The notes: generated by a model from the sequence alone, not told the origin. DNA of 64,000 bases from Agathobaculum sp. NTUH-O15-33 (GCF_033193315.1 NZ_CP136187.1:3355501-3419500); one strand, 5' to 3'. Counted from the first letter of the stretch, positions 15,663-25,046 are shown. Numbers and translations: made by a program.

Positions 15663-18044
15663 TTATCTGTTCTTTTTCAGCAACGCACTTAATACGCCGA
15701 ACACCTTTTGCAGATCAATGGGCTTGGCGATAAATTCGTCCATACCGGCTTGCAGCGCCGCTTTCCGGTCCTCTTCAAAGGCGTTCGCCGTCATGGCGAC
15801 GATGGGCACCGTCTTTGCGTCCGGCCGGTCGAGCGCGCGAATCGCACGGGTGGCCGCCATGCCGTCCATCACCGGCATTTGTATGTCCATCAGGATCAGG
15901 TCGTAGGTGCCGGGCTTTGCGGCGGCAAAGCGTTCGAGCGCCTCGCGCCCATTCTCCGCCGGGTCTATCTCCGCGCCGCTGCCGCTGAGCAGCTCTGCCG
16001 CGATCTCGCGGTTTAATTCGTTATCCTCCACCAGCAGAATGCGGGCAAACGAATAGTCTGCCGCGGGTATCGCATCCAACTGCCTGAATCGGCGCGGTTC
16101 CTCCTTGAGCGCGTATTTGCGCAGCATGTATATCAGGTTGGAGGTCAGCAGCGGCTTTGTGATAAACCCGTCGATGCCGGCGGCGTGCGCCTCCGCTTCG
16201 CATTCCGACCAATCGTAAGCCGAGATCAGGATGATGGGCATATCCGGCCCCACGCTGGCGCGGATGCGCCGGGCGGTCTCTATGCCGTTCATGCCGGGCA
16301 TACGCAGGTCGAGGATGGCCGCGAAATAATCCCGCTCCGCCTCATGGGCGGCGGTGACTTCGGCCACCGCTTCCGCGCCGCAGCCCACACAGCGACAGGT
16401 CATGCCGAGCTCGCCCAGCCGCATCGAAACGCACTCGCAGGTGATGGGGTCGTCGTCCGCAACCAATATGGGCAGCGCCGTCAGCTCGCGCACATCGGGC
16501 ATATCCTGCTCGCGCAGTCTCAGCTGTATGGTCACGGTGAACCGGCTGCCCCGGCCAAACTCGCTTTCGGCTTTGATCGTTCCGTTCATCATACGCACGA
16601 TGTTATCGCAGATCGCCATGCCAAGGCCGGTGCCCTGTATGGTGCGGATGTTCGGGTCCTCCGCGCGTTCAAAGGGCGCGAATACCTTGCTCAAAAACTC
16701 CGGCTTGATACCCACGCCGTTATCCTGAAAAACAAATTCATAAAGCCCGTAGCCGCTCGCCGGAGATACCTTCTCCGCGATATCCAGCACGATGTGCCCG
16801 TGTTCCGGCGTATACTTGACCGCGTTGGACAGGATATTTAAAAACACCTGCTGGATGCGCTGCATATCGCCGATCACCAATTCGTGCCGCAATTCATGCA
16901 CATGCACGTCAAAGCGGTGGCCCTTGGCCGCGATCGCGGGACGGATGATGGTGCCCACGTTTTGCAGCAGGTCGCCTAGGCTGATCTCCTCCTCGGCCAA
17001 CGTGATGCGGCCGCTTTCGATCTTCGCCATATCGAGCGTTTCATTGATCAGACTGAGCAGCAGCTTGGACGAGGCGCTAATCTTCTCCAAACAATCGAGC
17101 ACACGCTCACGGGAATCGATATGCGCGCCGGCGATCGCGGTCATGCCGATGATGGCGTTCATCGGCGTGCGGATATCGTGGCTCATTCTGGATAAAAAGT
17201 CCGACTTCGCGCGATTCGCCACGTTGGCGGCGTGCAGCGCGTCCTCCAGCAGCTCGCGCTGCCGCTTGACCTCGCGCACCTCGCTCACATCCGTGCGGGT
17301 GAGCAGCAGCATGTTTCTCTCCCTATTATAATAGCTAAAGCGCATCTTTTTATCGCGCAGCTTGCCGTTTTCGGCCACCTTGCAATAAACGATATATTCG
17401 TCGTTCTCTTCCAGAATCGGCAGCACATTGGCCAGCATCAGGCTTTGGTTAAGCTCTTCGCGCTCGTCCGCCGGAACAAAGGCTTCGTGAAACGCGACCA
17501 CTTCGCGCTCATAATCGTTACTGGCCAGCGGCGGCGTGGGCGTGCCGTTTTCTTGGTTGGCGCTATACATCACATAGCTGTTCCGGTCCGCGTCGATATA
17601 GACCACATAGTCGTATTCCGCGCTGACGGCGGCCTCCACGATATGCGCCCGTTTCTGGCTGTCGATATATTGGCTGGTCAGCAAAACGCGGCCCGCTCCG
17701 CTCTCGCCGTCGTCCAGCAGGTCAAGGAAGGCCTCGTGCCATTCAAATCCAAACGGCTGCCCGTTGAACCGCATTTCAAACGAAATATTCTTTCCCCCGC
17801 TTTTGGCAAAGGCGCGAAGCGCCGCAAGGGACAAGGTGCTATCCCATTTCTCCAAATCCGGCGGATACACGCTCGCCCGATACGACTGCTCGATCGTTTC
17901 GTAATCGATCTCGCTCCCGTTCAGTTGCTGCCGCGCGGAATCGTGCCATATCTTCACCTTCCCGGAAGCAAGGTCGATCTCCCAGATCGTTTGGACAAAA
18001 TGACGCGCGCCGGCGACCATTTCGTGTATGCTCAAGCTCATCAT
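15663..18044 (-). CDS. Hybrid sensor histidine kinase with two receiver domains
   Basis: The 793-residue protein has no membrane helix. Two PAS-like regions occupy about 15-250. A HisKA domain follows with the phospho-His in MSHDIRTPMNAIIG, then an ATPase domain (NAVKYTP, DNGVGI, GTGLGMAI). Two receiver domains come last, with phospho-Asp in ILDLRMPG and LMDIQMPV. There is no output or HPt domain, so it must pass phosphate to a partner elsewhere. It is likely cytosolic. Two ATGs compete at the start (18044 and 18041), both after GAGGAAG. The next gene upstream is a HAD phosphatase on the same strand. Confidence 0.93.
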   Translation of the reverse strand: MMSLSIHEMVAGARHFVQTIWEIDLASGKVKIWHDSARQQLNGSEIDYETIEQSYRASVYPPDLEKWDSTLSLAALRAFAKSGGKNISFEMRFNGQPFGFEWHEAFLDLLDDGESGAGRVLLTSQYIDSQKRAHIVEAAVSAEYDYVVYIDADRNSYVMYSANQENGTPTPPLASNDYEREVVAFHEAFVPADEREELNQSLMLANVLPILEENDEYIVYCKVAENGKLRDKKMRFSYYNRERNMLLLTRTDVSEVREVKRQRELLEDALHAANVANRAKSDFLSRMSHDIRTPMNAIIGMTAIAGAHIDSRERVLDCLEKISASSKLLLSLINETLDMAKIESGRITLAEEEISLGDLLQNVGTIIRPAIAAKGHRFDVHVHELRHELVIGDMQRIQQVFLNILSNAVKYTPEHGHIVLDIAEKVSPASGYGLYEFVFQDNGVGIKPEFLSKVFAPFERAEDPNIRTIQGTGLGMAICDNIVRMMNGTIKAESEFGRGSRFTVTIQLRLREQDMPDVRELTALPILVADDDPITCECVSMRLGELGMTCRCVGCGAEAVAEVTAAHEAERDYFAAILDLRMPGMNGIETARRIRASVGPDMPIILISAYDWSECEAEAHAAGIDGFITKPLLTSNLIYMLRKYALKEEPRRFRQLDAIPAADYSFARILLVEDNELNREIAAELLSGSGAEIDPAENGREALERFAAAKPGTYDLILMDIQMPVMDGMAATRAIRALDRPDAKTVPIVAMTANAFEEDRKAALQAGMDEFIAKPIDLQKVFGVLSALLKKNR

Positions 18045-18078
18045 GTCTTCCTCATTCTCTGTCCGTCTGTCTGCTGTG

Positions 18079-18903
18079 TCAGTGCGTTTCGCTGTCCAGT
18101 ATCTCTTCTATCGCCTTAGCCACGCCGTCCATGGCGTTGGTCGCGGTGGTGCGGCGGCAGGCGGCCTTGACCGCGTCGGTCGCGTTGCCCATGGCGACCG
18201 GCAGCGCGACCGCGTGCAGCATTTCCATATCGTTTTCGCTGTCTCCAATGGCGGCGGCCCGGCTCAGGTTGGTGCCGAGCGTGCGGCACAGCATGCCAAG
18301 CGCCATGCCCTTATCCGCGATCGGCGAAATGATTTCGATGTTGTCCGACGCGGAGCTCATCACCCGCACGCCGGGGATGCTTTCAAGCTGGGCGCGCGCA
18401 TAGCGCAGGTTTGCGTCGTCGCTCGAACGGACGAAGATCTTATCCACCGATAGGCGCTCGTTCGCGATATACTCGGCCACAGACGCTTCGACCTGCTTGG
18501 CGGCGAGATAGCCCTCGTTCGATTTATAACGGCCAAACTCGATCTCGTCATAAGGCGTGATGAGCAGGCGCTCGCCCGCGTAGACCATAGCGGTCATGCC
18601 GATGCGCTCCACCACGGCGGCTGCGCGCACCGCGGGTTCCCACGGCATCGAGATACGCACCGAGCACGTGCCGTATTCGACCGAGGACAGCGTCGCCCCG
18701 CCCGATGTGACCATGGTGTCGTCCGCGCCGATCTCGCGCGCGAACTCGCGCGCCTCCGCGCAGATGCGCCCGGTGGCAATCACCACGTGCACCCCCGCCT
18801 GCTTTGCCCGGCGCACCGCCTCCTTCGTTCGTTCGGATACCGTGTTGTCCGGCATGAGCGCCGTCCCATCCAGATCAAGCGCGATCAGATCAATTTCCCG
18901 CAT
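18079..18903 (-). CDS. Cof-type HAD-IIB family phosphatase
   Basis: ATG at 18903 follows AAAGGAG by seven bases and gives 274 residues; an earlier in-frame ATG lacks a ribosome site. HAD motif I is LDLDGTAL, motif II includes IATGRI, and motif IV is GDSENDMEML. The large C2 cap between them is typical of Cof/YidA sugar-phosphate phosphatases. The substrate is probably a phosphosugar or flavin precursor. It may be co-transcribed with the hybrid kinase 34 bp downstream. Confidence 0.92.
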   Translation of the reverse strand: MREIDLIALDLDGTALMPDNTVSERTKEAVRRAKQAGVHVVIATGRICAEAREFAREIGADDTMVTSGGATLSSVEYGTCSVRISMPWEPAVRAAAVVERIGMTAMVYAGERLLITPYDEIEFGRYKSNEGYLAAKQVEASVAEYIANERLSVDKIFVRSSDDANLRYARAQLESIPGVRVMSSASDNIEIISPIADKGMALGMLCRTLGTNLSRAAAIGDSENDMEMLHAVALPVAMGNATDAVKAACRRTTATNAMDGVAKAIEEILDSETH

Positions 18904-18935
18904 AAAGCCGCTCCTTTTCATTTCCACTGAACTTT

Positions 18936-18944
18936 ATTATATCA
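18936..18944 (-). promoter_or_regulatory. Extended -10 promoter of the HAD phosphatase gene
   Basis: The minus strand reads TGATATAAT (TG-N-TATAAT) about 33 bp before the start codon. It lies just downstream of the terminator of the preceding gene. Confidence 0.6.
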
Positions 18945-18967
18945 TAATATACTCTTCTGCGCACAAA

Positions 18968-18996
18968 AAAGAGGGCCGCGAAAAGCGGTCCTCTTT
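18968..18996 (-). terminator. Terminator of the DUF4914-type gene
   Basis: A 12-bp stem (one G-T pair) with a GAAAA loop is followed on the minus strand by six T. It is about 10 bp past the stop of the gene at 19006. Confidence 0.85.
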
Positions 18997-19005
18997 TGTA
19001 GGTTC

Positions 19006-20880
19006 TTATAAATTGGTGGGCGTGATCGCCTCGTAATCCTCGAGCGTACCGCCGTTCATGAAGCAGTCGATGATCTGCTTGCCGAGGGGGTGAAGCTCAG
19101 GCGTATCGAACTTGGCGACTTCTTTCTTGAAGAAATCGGTCAAGATCTTGGCGCCCGCGTCATAGCCGTCCTCGCCGACGCGGTCCTGCGTGTCAACGCG
19201 CAGGTACTTGGAACGGATGCGCTGGCCGTCGATGGTCAGATCCTTCATCGCGTAGCCGAGCAGCGGGCAGCGCGCGGGCTGCAAGTGCTCGCGGCGGATC
19301 TTCGCGCCGCCGTGGCGGGCCAGATACTCGCGGCTGATCCATTCCGCCATGAAGCCGACCTTGTACACGCCGATGTGCTGGTTCGGGATGAGCACGTAGC
19401 GGGTGTTCGGGCAAGCGGTGATCTGGTCGAGCAGCAGGTTGGCCTGCTTGACGCGCTTGCCGGTCGCAAAGGGCCAATAGGAACCGACGCCCTCGCTCTT
19501 GAGCTCGTTGCCGGAAACGATGGACGGGTTGTTAAAGCCGCGCGGCGCGACGAGACGCCACAGCCAAGCGAGCGCGGGCGGAATGATATGCATCATGCCC
19601 ATGATGCCGTAGTTCGGGTTCTCGCGCGTTGTGGGGGGCATACGGACGCCGAACGAGCGCACGTCGACCTCGACAGGCTCCTTGACGATATGCGGCACAT
19701 CCCAGCGCGGCACGATGGCGCGCGGATTGGGGCAGCGCTTGCCGTTGGAATCGAGCGTGTGCTCCCAGATCAGCAGCGTCGAACCGGGGTGTCCTTCCAT
19801 ATTAAAGAAGATCAGCGGCTCGGCGGGCTCGGTGCAGATTCGCTCATAAACCGGGTCGGAGCCGTAGTGCGTGACGCCGTCCATGCGGAGGAACCAGCCG
19901 TCCTCGCCGTCGACGAGGCACAGCTTGCCGGATCGGTTCTGGATGGAGGGATAGCAGGTGGCCATATCATCGCACACCGGCTCGATCGAGCAGGTCGGGC
20001 CCATGTTGAGGAAGGTCTCCTCACCGGTCACCGTGTTGGTCGAAAGCAGCACGCGGTTATCCGGCTGGCGGGAGATATCCTGCAGCATTTCGCTCTTGCC
20101 GCCGCCCGAAGCGCCCTCGTGCATGATGACCATCTCGTTCTCGTACGGGGTGACGAGGCGGCCGCAAGAGGTGTGCGCGGTGACCCAGTTTTCCTGCTCG
20201 CCGATATCGAGCAGCACGGAGTAAACGCCCTTCTTCGCGGACGGGCCGGGATAAAGGTTGTAGGAGAATACCTCGTGGCAGTCGTCCAAACGGTTGTGCA
20301 CGACGACCTGCTTGCCGTCAAAATGGGTGTGGCGGAACGGGGGCGCGACGTAAACGATCGCGCGCGGCTTATAGCCCTCCGATTCCTCGGCGTTTACAAA
20401 GCCCTGCAAATGAGCCAGCGCAAACGCAAAAAACGCGGCCTGCTTGGGGCAGACCAGCATAGAGCCGTAGCCGTAGATGTTGCCGCCGGAATTGAAGGGC
20501 ATCAGGATCAGTTCCTGTTCCTTAAACCATTCCATGGTCTCGCGGCGCAGGTCGGCAAAGGGATAGCCGTAAACATCGGCAAACCGCTTTTTGTCCGTGG
20601 GCTTGTCGTCCGCGATGCGCATGCAGTCGGGATCGCGGCGGCGCATGTAGTCCTCCACGTAGTTGACCGAAGCGCCGTTCTTGCAGCGGGTTACGTCGCC
20701 TTCCTTGACGGGGCCGCGTCCCTTTACGTCGAAAACAACGTCGTACACGTCCGCCTTGTCCGGCCCGAACACCATTTCGTACAGCTCGGCCTTGCTTGTA
20801 GGAACTGAAACGCCCTTGCAGTTTTCGATAACGTCCGTCAGTTCATCCGTAAAAGTGAATTTGGTGAGCAGTGGGTTCAT
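19006..20880 (-). CDS. PEPCK-fold P-loop protein, probably DUF4914 family
   Basis: The 624-residue protein has a Walker A-like GASGGGKSEM at 256-265, followed by VDGEDGWFLRMD and FFNMEGHPGST. This order of phosphate-binding elements resembles the phosphoenolpyruvate carboxykinase / HPr-kinase fold. I recognise the overall sequence as the family named DUF4914, from memory. No membrane segment is present. It is probably an ATP-dependent kinase or carboxykinase-like enzyme of unknown substrate. It is monocistronic, with a strong ribosome site (AAAGGAGGAAACGATATC-ATG), its own promoter and a terminator. Confidence 0.7.
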   Translation of the reverse strand: MNPLLTKFTFTDELTDVIENCKGVSVPTSKAELYEMVFGPDKADVYDVVFDVKGRGPVKEGDVTRCKNGASVNYVEDYMRRRDPDCMRIADDKPTDKKRFADVYGYPFADLRRETMEWFKEQELILMPFNSGGNIYGYGSMLVCPKQAAFFAFALAHLQGFVNAEESEGYKPRAIVYVAPPFRHTHFDGKQVVVHNRLDDCHEVFSYNLYPGPSAKKGVYSVLLDIGEQENWVTAHTSCGRLVTPYENEMVIMHEGASGGGKSEMLQDISRQPDNRVLLSTNTVTGEETFLNMGPTCSIEPVCDDMATCYPSIQNRSGKLCLVDGEDGWFLRMDGVTHYGSDPVYERICTEPAEPLIFFNMEGHPGSTLLIWEHTLDSNGKRCPNPRAIVPRWDVPHIVKEPVEVDVRSFGVRMPPTTRENPNYGIMGMMHIIPPALAWLWRLVAPRGFNNPSIVSGNELKSEGVGSYWPFATGKRVKQANLLLDQITACPNTRYVLIPNQHIGVYKVGFMAEWISREYLARHGGAKIRREHLQPARCPLLGYAMKDLTIDGQRIRSKYLRVDTQDRVGEDGYDAGAKILTDFFKKEVAKFDTPELHPLGKQIIDCFMNGGTLEDYEAITPTNL

Positions 20881-20998
20881 GATATCGTTTCCTCCTTTGG
20901 CATCGCGCGAACGGGGCAGCGTTACGCGGGCGATGCTGGCAATGGATCTTCGCCGACAATGTAGGGTGCCCGCGCAAGGTCCGATTTAGTTCATTTAT

Positions 20999-21028
20999 AG
21001 CATACATCAAAACCCACCCCGCCGTCAA
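20999..21028 (-). promoter_or_regulatory. Promoter of the DUF4914-type gene
   Basis: Minus-strand TTGACG (21028-21023) and TATGCT (21004-20999) are 18 bp apart. They leave a leader of about 110 nt before the start at 20880. No riboswitch-like fold was recognised in that leader. Confidence 0.6.
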
Positions 21029-21131
21029 CCGATTTTGCTATTTTTGCAAGTTATGCGACAAGTTCTTGCAGAATGTACAAAATCGAGCGGAAAATTATAG
21101 TCGTTCTCACCAGATGGACAAGTGTTTACCG

Positions 21132-22319
21132 CTAATTTATCCCAGTAAAGCGCACGTTCAGGCGAACGACCTCGCTTTTCGTGCCCACACGCATGTTCGG
21201 CCCCCATACGCCGACGCCCGAGGTGACGACCGAATGCATATCGCCCACCTTAATATGGCCGCAAGCGTTTTCCCACATCAGCTTTATCGTCAGGTTGCCG
21301 GGGAACATCTGCCCGTCGTGCGTGTGGCCGGACAGATCGAGATCGGCCCCGCTCGCGGCCAGCTCCGCGAGCTCCTTCGGTTGGTGGTCAATGACAAAAA
21401 CCGGCTTTTCCTTGTCCGCGCCGGCCAGCAGTTCTTCGGGCGTTAGCCGTGACTGACCCACCTTTTTCGTCCGCGAGGGGTCTTTCCGTCCCGCGATGGT
21501 CACACCGTTTGCAAGTGTGACGCTTTCATCGTTCAGCAGCGTGATCCCGGCGTCCTCCAAAAATTTTTCCATGCGGGGGTCATTTTTTTCAGAATCCTTG
21601 GTATCCCATGTAAAGCCCGCCAAAATCGGCTCGCGCAGGTCGTGGTTGCCCCAGCAGGCGTACGCCCCGTACCGGCTTTGCATGGAGGCGAGCGCGGCGC
21701 CGATCCGCTCGGGTTCGGGCACGGCCTCGTACTCGTTATCGAAGATATCGCCCGCGTAAACGATCAGATCGGGCCGCATTTCATTAACCGCCGCCGCGAC
21801 CTCCTCGATATAGGCGGGGTCCGTCGAGTACCCCATGTGTAGGTCGGCCAGCAGCGCCACGGTCATGTCCGCCCCCGCCTTGTCGATCGCGATATCATAT
21901 TCTGTCACATACAGGCGCTCCGCATGCGCCACGCCGTAAAAGGTGAGCGCGCACACCAGCGCCAGCGCGATACCGCCCTGCACCTGCCGCACGCGCTGCA
22001 CGCCCTCGAAATCCTTCTTTCGCCATTTGCGCGCGATAAAAAGAATCAGCTCGGTCAACAACACCGCCAAGATCAAATACAGCAGGCAGCCCAGCCAAAA
22101 ATTATTCATTTGCTTGAGCAGCCGGTGCAGCCATACCGGCGACTTGATCACGAACGAACTGAGCGGCGTCACCGCAAGAAATGCATAAACCGCGCCAAAC
22201 AGCACACGAAAGGTTTTCGTGCCGAAAACGCGGTGATAAGCCCCTGTCCAGCGCAGCACCCAGCGGGCCAAATAAAGGTTGACGAATATGTAAAATGGTG
22301 CGAAAATAAAAGCGAGCAT
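21132..22319 (-). CDS. Membrane-anchored metallophosphoesterase
   Basis: The N-terminus has about four hydrophobic segments within the first 140 residues. A calcineurin-like phosphoesterase domain follows with metal motifs LLADLHMG, YAGDIFDNE, WGNHDLRE, IDHQP and SGHTHDGQ. Members of this YkuE-like group dephosphorylate lipids or nucleotides at the membrane. I prefer the ATG at 22319 (395 residues); an in-frame TTG at 22325, five bases after GGAG, is also possible. It is divergent from the DUF975-type gene 41 bp away. Confidence 0.88.
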   Translation of the reverse strand: MLAFIFAPFYIFVNLYLARWVLRWTGAYHRVFGTKTFRVLFGAVYAFLAVTPLSSFVIKSPVWLHRLLKQMNNFWLGCLLYLILAVLLTELILFIARKWRKKDFEGVQRVRQVQGGIALALVCALTFYGVAHAERLYVTEYDIAIDKAGADMTVALLADLHMGYSTDPAYIEEVAAAVNEMRPDLIVYAGDIFDNEYEAVPEPERIGAALASMQSRYGAYACWGNHDLREPILAGFTWDTKDSEKNDPRMEKFLEDAGITLLNDESVTLANGVTIAGRKDPSRTKKVGQSRLTPEELLAGADKEKPVFVIDHQPKELAELAASGADLDLSGHTHDGQMFPGNLTIKLMWENACGHIKVGDMHSVVTSGVGVWGPNMRVGTKSEVVRLNVRFTGIN

Positions 22320-22360
22320 ATGCAAAAAACTCCATTCGATAGGATTTAGGGGGACACATC

Positions 22361-24076
22361 ATGTGGGAAAGAAGAGAGCTTAAAGCGCGGGGCAAGCGGA
22401 GCTTCATGCGCAACTTTTGGGCGGCCGTGGCCGTCTGTTTTATCCTTGCGTTCACCGGCGCGGAATTTGGGGATTCCGTGTCCTTCATCCGCGATTTTGA
22501 CGCGTCGCGCGCCCAGACCGAGGTAGAGGTCATACACGAGCAAACCACCGTTTCCAACTGGGACACCATTTTAAAATGGCTGGATATCGACCCCACGGAC
22601 GGCACGCATCCGATGTGGGCCACCGCCACGCAAAGCGTAAAACCCTTTTTTGATACGCTGACCGGTCCGGCCTCGGCCCTATTCGCTTTTCTCGACCGGT
22701 CGGGCTCGTCCGGCTGGGGCGGCGTTACGCTCGCCGTTCTCGGCATGGCGGGCGGCGTGTGGTTCTCCATTTTCGTCGTAAGCGTGCTGGTGGTCGGCGC
22801 GCGGCGCTTCTTTTTAGAGGCCCGCGTGGAGGATCATATCAGCATCGCGGCCCTGTTCACGCCGTTTCATAAAGGCAACTGGCTGAACACCGCGCGGGCC
22901 ATGCTGCTGCAATCGTTCTACCTCATCCTGTGGATGTTCACCATGGTCGGCGGCTTCATCAAAATGTACGCCTACCGCATGGTGCCTTACATACTCGCGG
23001 AAAACCCGCAGGCAGGCGCGCGCGAAGCAATCCGCTTGTCCCGGCAGATGATGCACGGCAACAAATGGCGCTGCTTTGTGATCGACCTGACCTTTATGAT
23101 CCAGTGGACGCTGCTGCCCACGTTGGGCGCGAGCGTTTTGGGGCTAATCCTCGGTTTGTCCACCGGCCACCCGACGCTTTCCGGGTCGATCGCCGGGCTG
23201 CTCACCTGCCTGCTGTCCCTATTCTTCGTCAACGGCTATAAAGCGGCCACCTACGCCGAGCTGTACGTCGCGCTGCGCGCCGAACAGCTGGAAAAACAAG
23301 CGCCGCTCGCCTCCCTTTTCATCGTACCGGAATTTGGCCGCAAGCCGGTATCCGGCCCCAAGGAAAAGCTGGCGGCGGATGGCGTCACCCTCTATACCGG
23401 CCCGGTCGTGTTCCACCGGGCGCGCCACCATAAGTTCGATTACACCCGGAAGTACACGCTGAAAACGCTTATTTTGCTTTTCTTCGCGTTTGCCTTCGCC
23501 GGTTGGGTGTGGGAAGTCGCGCTGCACATCGTCACGCAGGGCATGTTCATCAACCGCGGCACGATGTTTGGCCCGTGGCTGCCGATTTACGGCGCGGGCG
23601 GCGCGCTGGTGCTGCTGCTTTTAAAACGCCTGTTCAAAAGCCCGGTCGCGACTTTTCTGGTCTCCATGGTGCTGTGCAGCGTGATCGAATACTTCACCAG
23701 TTGGTATCTGGAAGCGACCAAGGGCGTGCGCTGGTGGGATTACAGCGGCTATTTCATGAACCTGAACGGCCGCATCTGCTTGGAAGGCGCCGTGGTGTTC
23801 GGCCTTGGCTGCTGCGCGGTGGTCTACTTCGCCGGGCCGCTGCTCGGCGGGCTGATCGACCGGCTGTCCTCGCCCGTGCAGCTCGTGCTGTGCGCCGTGC
23901 TGGTCGCGCTGTTCACCACGGACGCGGTCTATTCCCACTTCCACCCGAACGCGGGTAAGGGCATCACGGATTATAACGACTGGGAAAACCAGCCCGCGTC
24001 GGGAGCCGAAGCGTACCTTACCGAGAAAATTTCTGTGCTATTCGCGTCACCGCAAGGCATGTTCCGTCTTCGCTGA
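22361..24076 (+). CDS. DUF975 - CmpB-like membrane protein fusion
   Basis: The 571-residue protein joins two membrane modules. Residues 1-310 look like DUF975 (an N-terminal RRELKARGKRSFMRNFW followed by several helices and AREAIRLSRQMMHGNKW). Residues about 365-545 match the putative ABC transporter permease family CmpB (FAGWVWEVALHIV, NRGTMFGPWLPIYGAGG, EYFTSWYLEA, WWDYSGYFMNLNGRICLEG). I know these families as separate proteins, so this is a fusion. The ribosome site is AGGGGGACAC. The last 59 bp overlap the converging ymdB gene. Confidence 0.8.
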   Translation: MWERRELKARGKRSFMRNFWAAVAVCFILAFTGAEFGDSVSFIRDFDASRAQTEVEVIHEQTTVSNWDTILKWLDIDPTDGTHPMWATATQSVKPFFDTLTGPASALFAFLDRSGSSGWGGVTLAVLGMAGGVWFSIFVVSVLVVGARRFFLEARVEDHISIAALFTPFHKGNWLNTARAMLLQSFYLILWMFTMVGGFIKMYAYRMVPYILAENPQAGAREAIRLSRQMMHGNKWRCFVIDLTFMIQWTLLPTLGASVLGLILGLSTGHPTLSGSIAGLLTCLLSLFFVNGYKAATYAELYVALRAEQLEKQAPLASLFIVPEFGRKPVSGPKEKLAADGVTLYTGPVVFHRARHHKFDYTRKYTLKTLILLFFAFAFAGWVWEVALHIVTQGMFINRGTMFGPWLPIYGAGGALVLLLLKRLFKSPVATFLVSMVLCSVIEYFTSWYLEATKGVRWWDYSGYFMNLNGRICLEGAVVFGLGCCAVVYFAGPLLGGLIDRLSSPVQLVLCAVLVALFTTDAVYSHFHPNAGKGITDYNDWENQPASGAEAYLTEKISVLFASPQGMFRLR

Positions 24077-24800
24077 TCTCGAACACAGCGCCCGCGAGCG
24101 CCGTCTCGCCGGGCGCTGTTTTAAAGTATTCGGTCAAATCGCCGCGAAACAGCGCGATGGACTGCTCCGGACACACGCCGAGCACCGAAACCGTCGGCCC
24201 CGTCATGCCGATATCGGTGATATAGCCCGTGCCCTTTGGGTTGACGCGCTCGTCCGCGGTCTGCACGTGGGTGTGCGTGCCCCAAACGGCGGCGCAGCGG
24301 CCATCCAGATAATAGCCCATGGCTACCTTTTCGCTCGTCGCGCCCGCGTGGAAATCGCACAGGGCGATATCGTACCCGCCCGCGTTTTCCTTCAGCAACC
24401 GGTCGGCGCACAAAAACGGGTTGTCCGGGCCGAACTGCATCTCGCACCGGCCGATCAGATTCATCACCAGTATGCGCGCGCCGCGCGGCCCGTCAAAAAT
24501 ACCGCAGCCCCGTCCGGGCGCTTGCGGCGCGTAATTGGCCGGGCGGAGAATGCACGGCTCGTCGTCTAAATAAGGAACGATCTGCCGCTTGCCGAACGTG
24601 TGGTTGCCGAGCGTGATCACATCCGCGCCCGCGTCCAGCATGGCGTCGGCCTGTTTGGGGGTTAGCCCCACGCCCGCCGCGTTTTCCCCGTTAACCACGG
24701 TGAAGTCGATCCCATGCTCGCGCTGGATGCGGCGCAAAAGCGCCGATAGCGTGTCCAGCCCCGCCTCGCCGACGATATCGCCGACCGCTAAAACCTTCAT
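24018..24800 (-). CDS. ymdB: YmdB family metallophosphoesterase (cyclic nucleotide phosphodiesterase)
   Basis: The 260-residue protein matches the TIGR00282/YmdB family throughout. Metal ligands are visible in GDIVGEAG, VNGENAAG, TLGNHTF, CDFHAGAT and WGTHTHVQT. In Bacillus this enzyme hydrolyses 2',3'- and 3',5'-cyclic nucleotides and influences motile versus biofilm states. Its 3' end overlaps the converging membrane-protein gene by 59 bp. Upstream is a strong hairpin and then prs. Confidence 0.93.
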   Translation of the reverse strand: MKVLAVGDIVGEAGLDTLSALLRRIQREHGIDFTVVNGENAAGVGLTPKQADAMLDAGADVITLGNHTFGKRQIVPYLDDEPCILRPANYAPQAPGRGCGIFDGPRGARILVMNLIGRCEMQFGPDNPFLCADRLLKENAGGYDIALCDFHAGATSEKVAMGYYLDGRCAAVWGTHTHVQTADERVNPKGTGYITDIGMTGPTVSVLGVCPEQSIALFRGDLTEYFKTAPGETALAGAVFEISEDGTCLAVTRIAQKFSR

Positions 24801-24819
24801 AACATTCCCTTTCTATAGC

Positions 24820-24852
24820 AAAAGGCTGCTGCGATTCGCAGCAGCCTTTTTT
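24820..24852. terminator. Bidirectional hairpin terminator between prs and ymdB
   Basis: A 15-bp stem (24820-24834 with 24836-24850) has A-runs on the left and six T on the right. It would stop plus-strand read-through from the 22361 gene well and minus-strand transcription from prs weakly (CCTTTTG). Confidence 0.75.
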
Positions 24853-24879
24853 GTACAAAACCATTGTTTCGCCGCGTGG

Positions 24880-25040
24880 ACGCGGCGGGCGGCGGGGTGC
24901 GGTCACCCCGCCCTACACAAGGAGGTTTCCTCCCGTTGTTGTGTTTCCGTGTCGACGCTTTACGCGAGGTCACGCCGCCCTATACAGGGTGGCACCCGTT
25001 GCGCTGTAGGGCCGGGTGACCCCACCCGGCCGCTTCCGCC
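24880..25040. repeat. Dispersed GC-rich repeat, family R3
   Basis: The segment between prs and the terminator contains GGCGGGGTG...TCACCCCGCCCTAC and then GTAGGGCCGGGTGACC...CACCCGGCCGC, nested inverted repeats. Very similar blocks are at about 32190-32265 and 32365-32450. No coding potential was seen. Confidence 0.65.
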
Positions 25041-25046
25041 GCCGTC

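Noticed and set aside
19090-20808. Plus-strand open frame of 572 codons opposite the DUF4914-type gene
   Set aside because: Composition and lack of any motif mark it as an antisense shadow; the minus-strand gene has promoter, ribosome site and terminator.
20881-20998. Riboswitch in the leader of the DUF4914-type gene
   Set aside because: The leader of about 110 nt has no aptamer signature or expression-platform terminator that I recognise.
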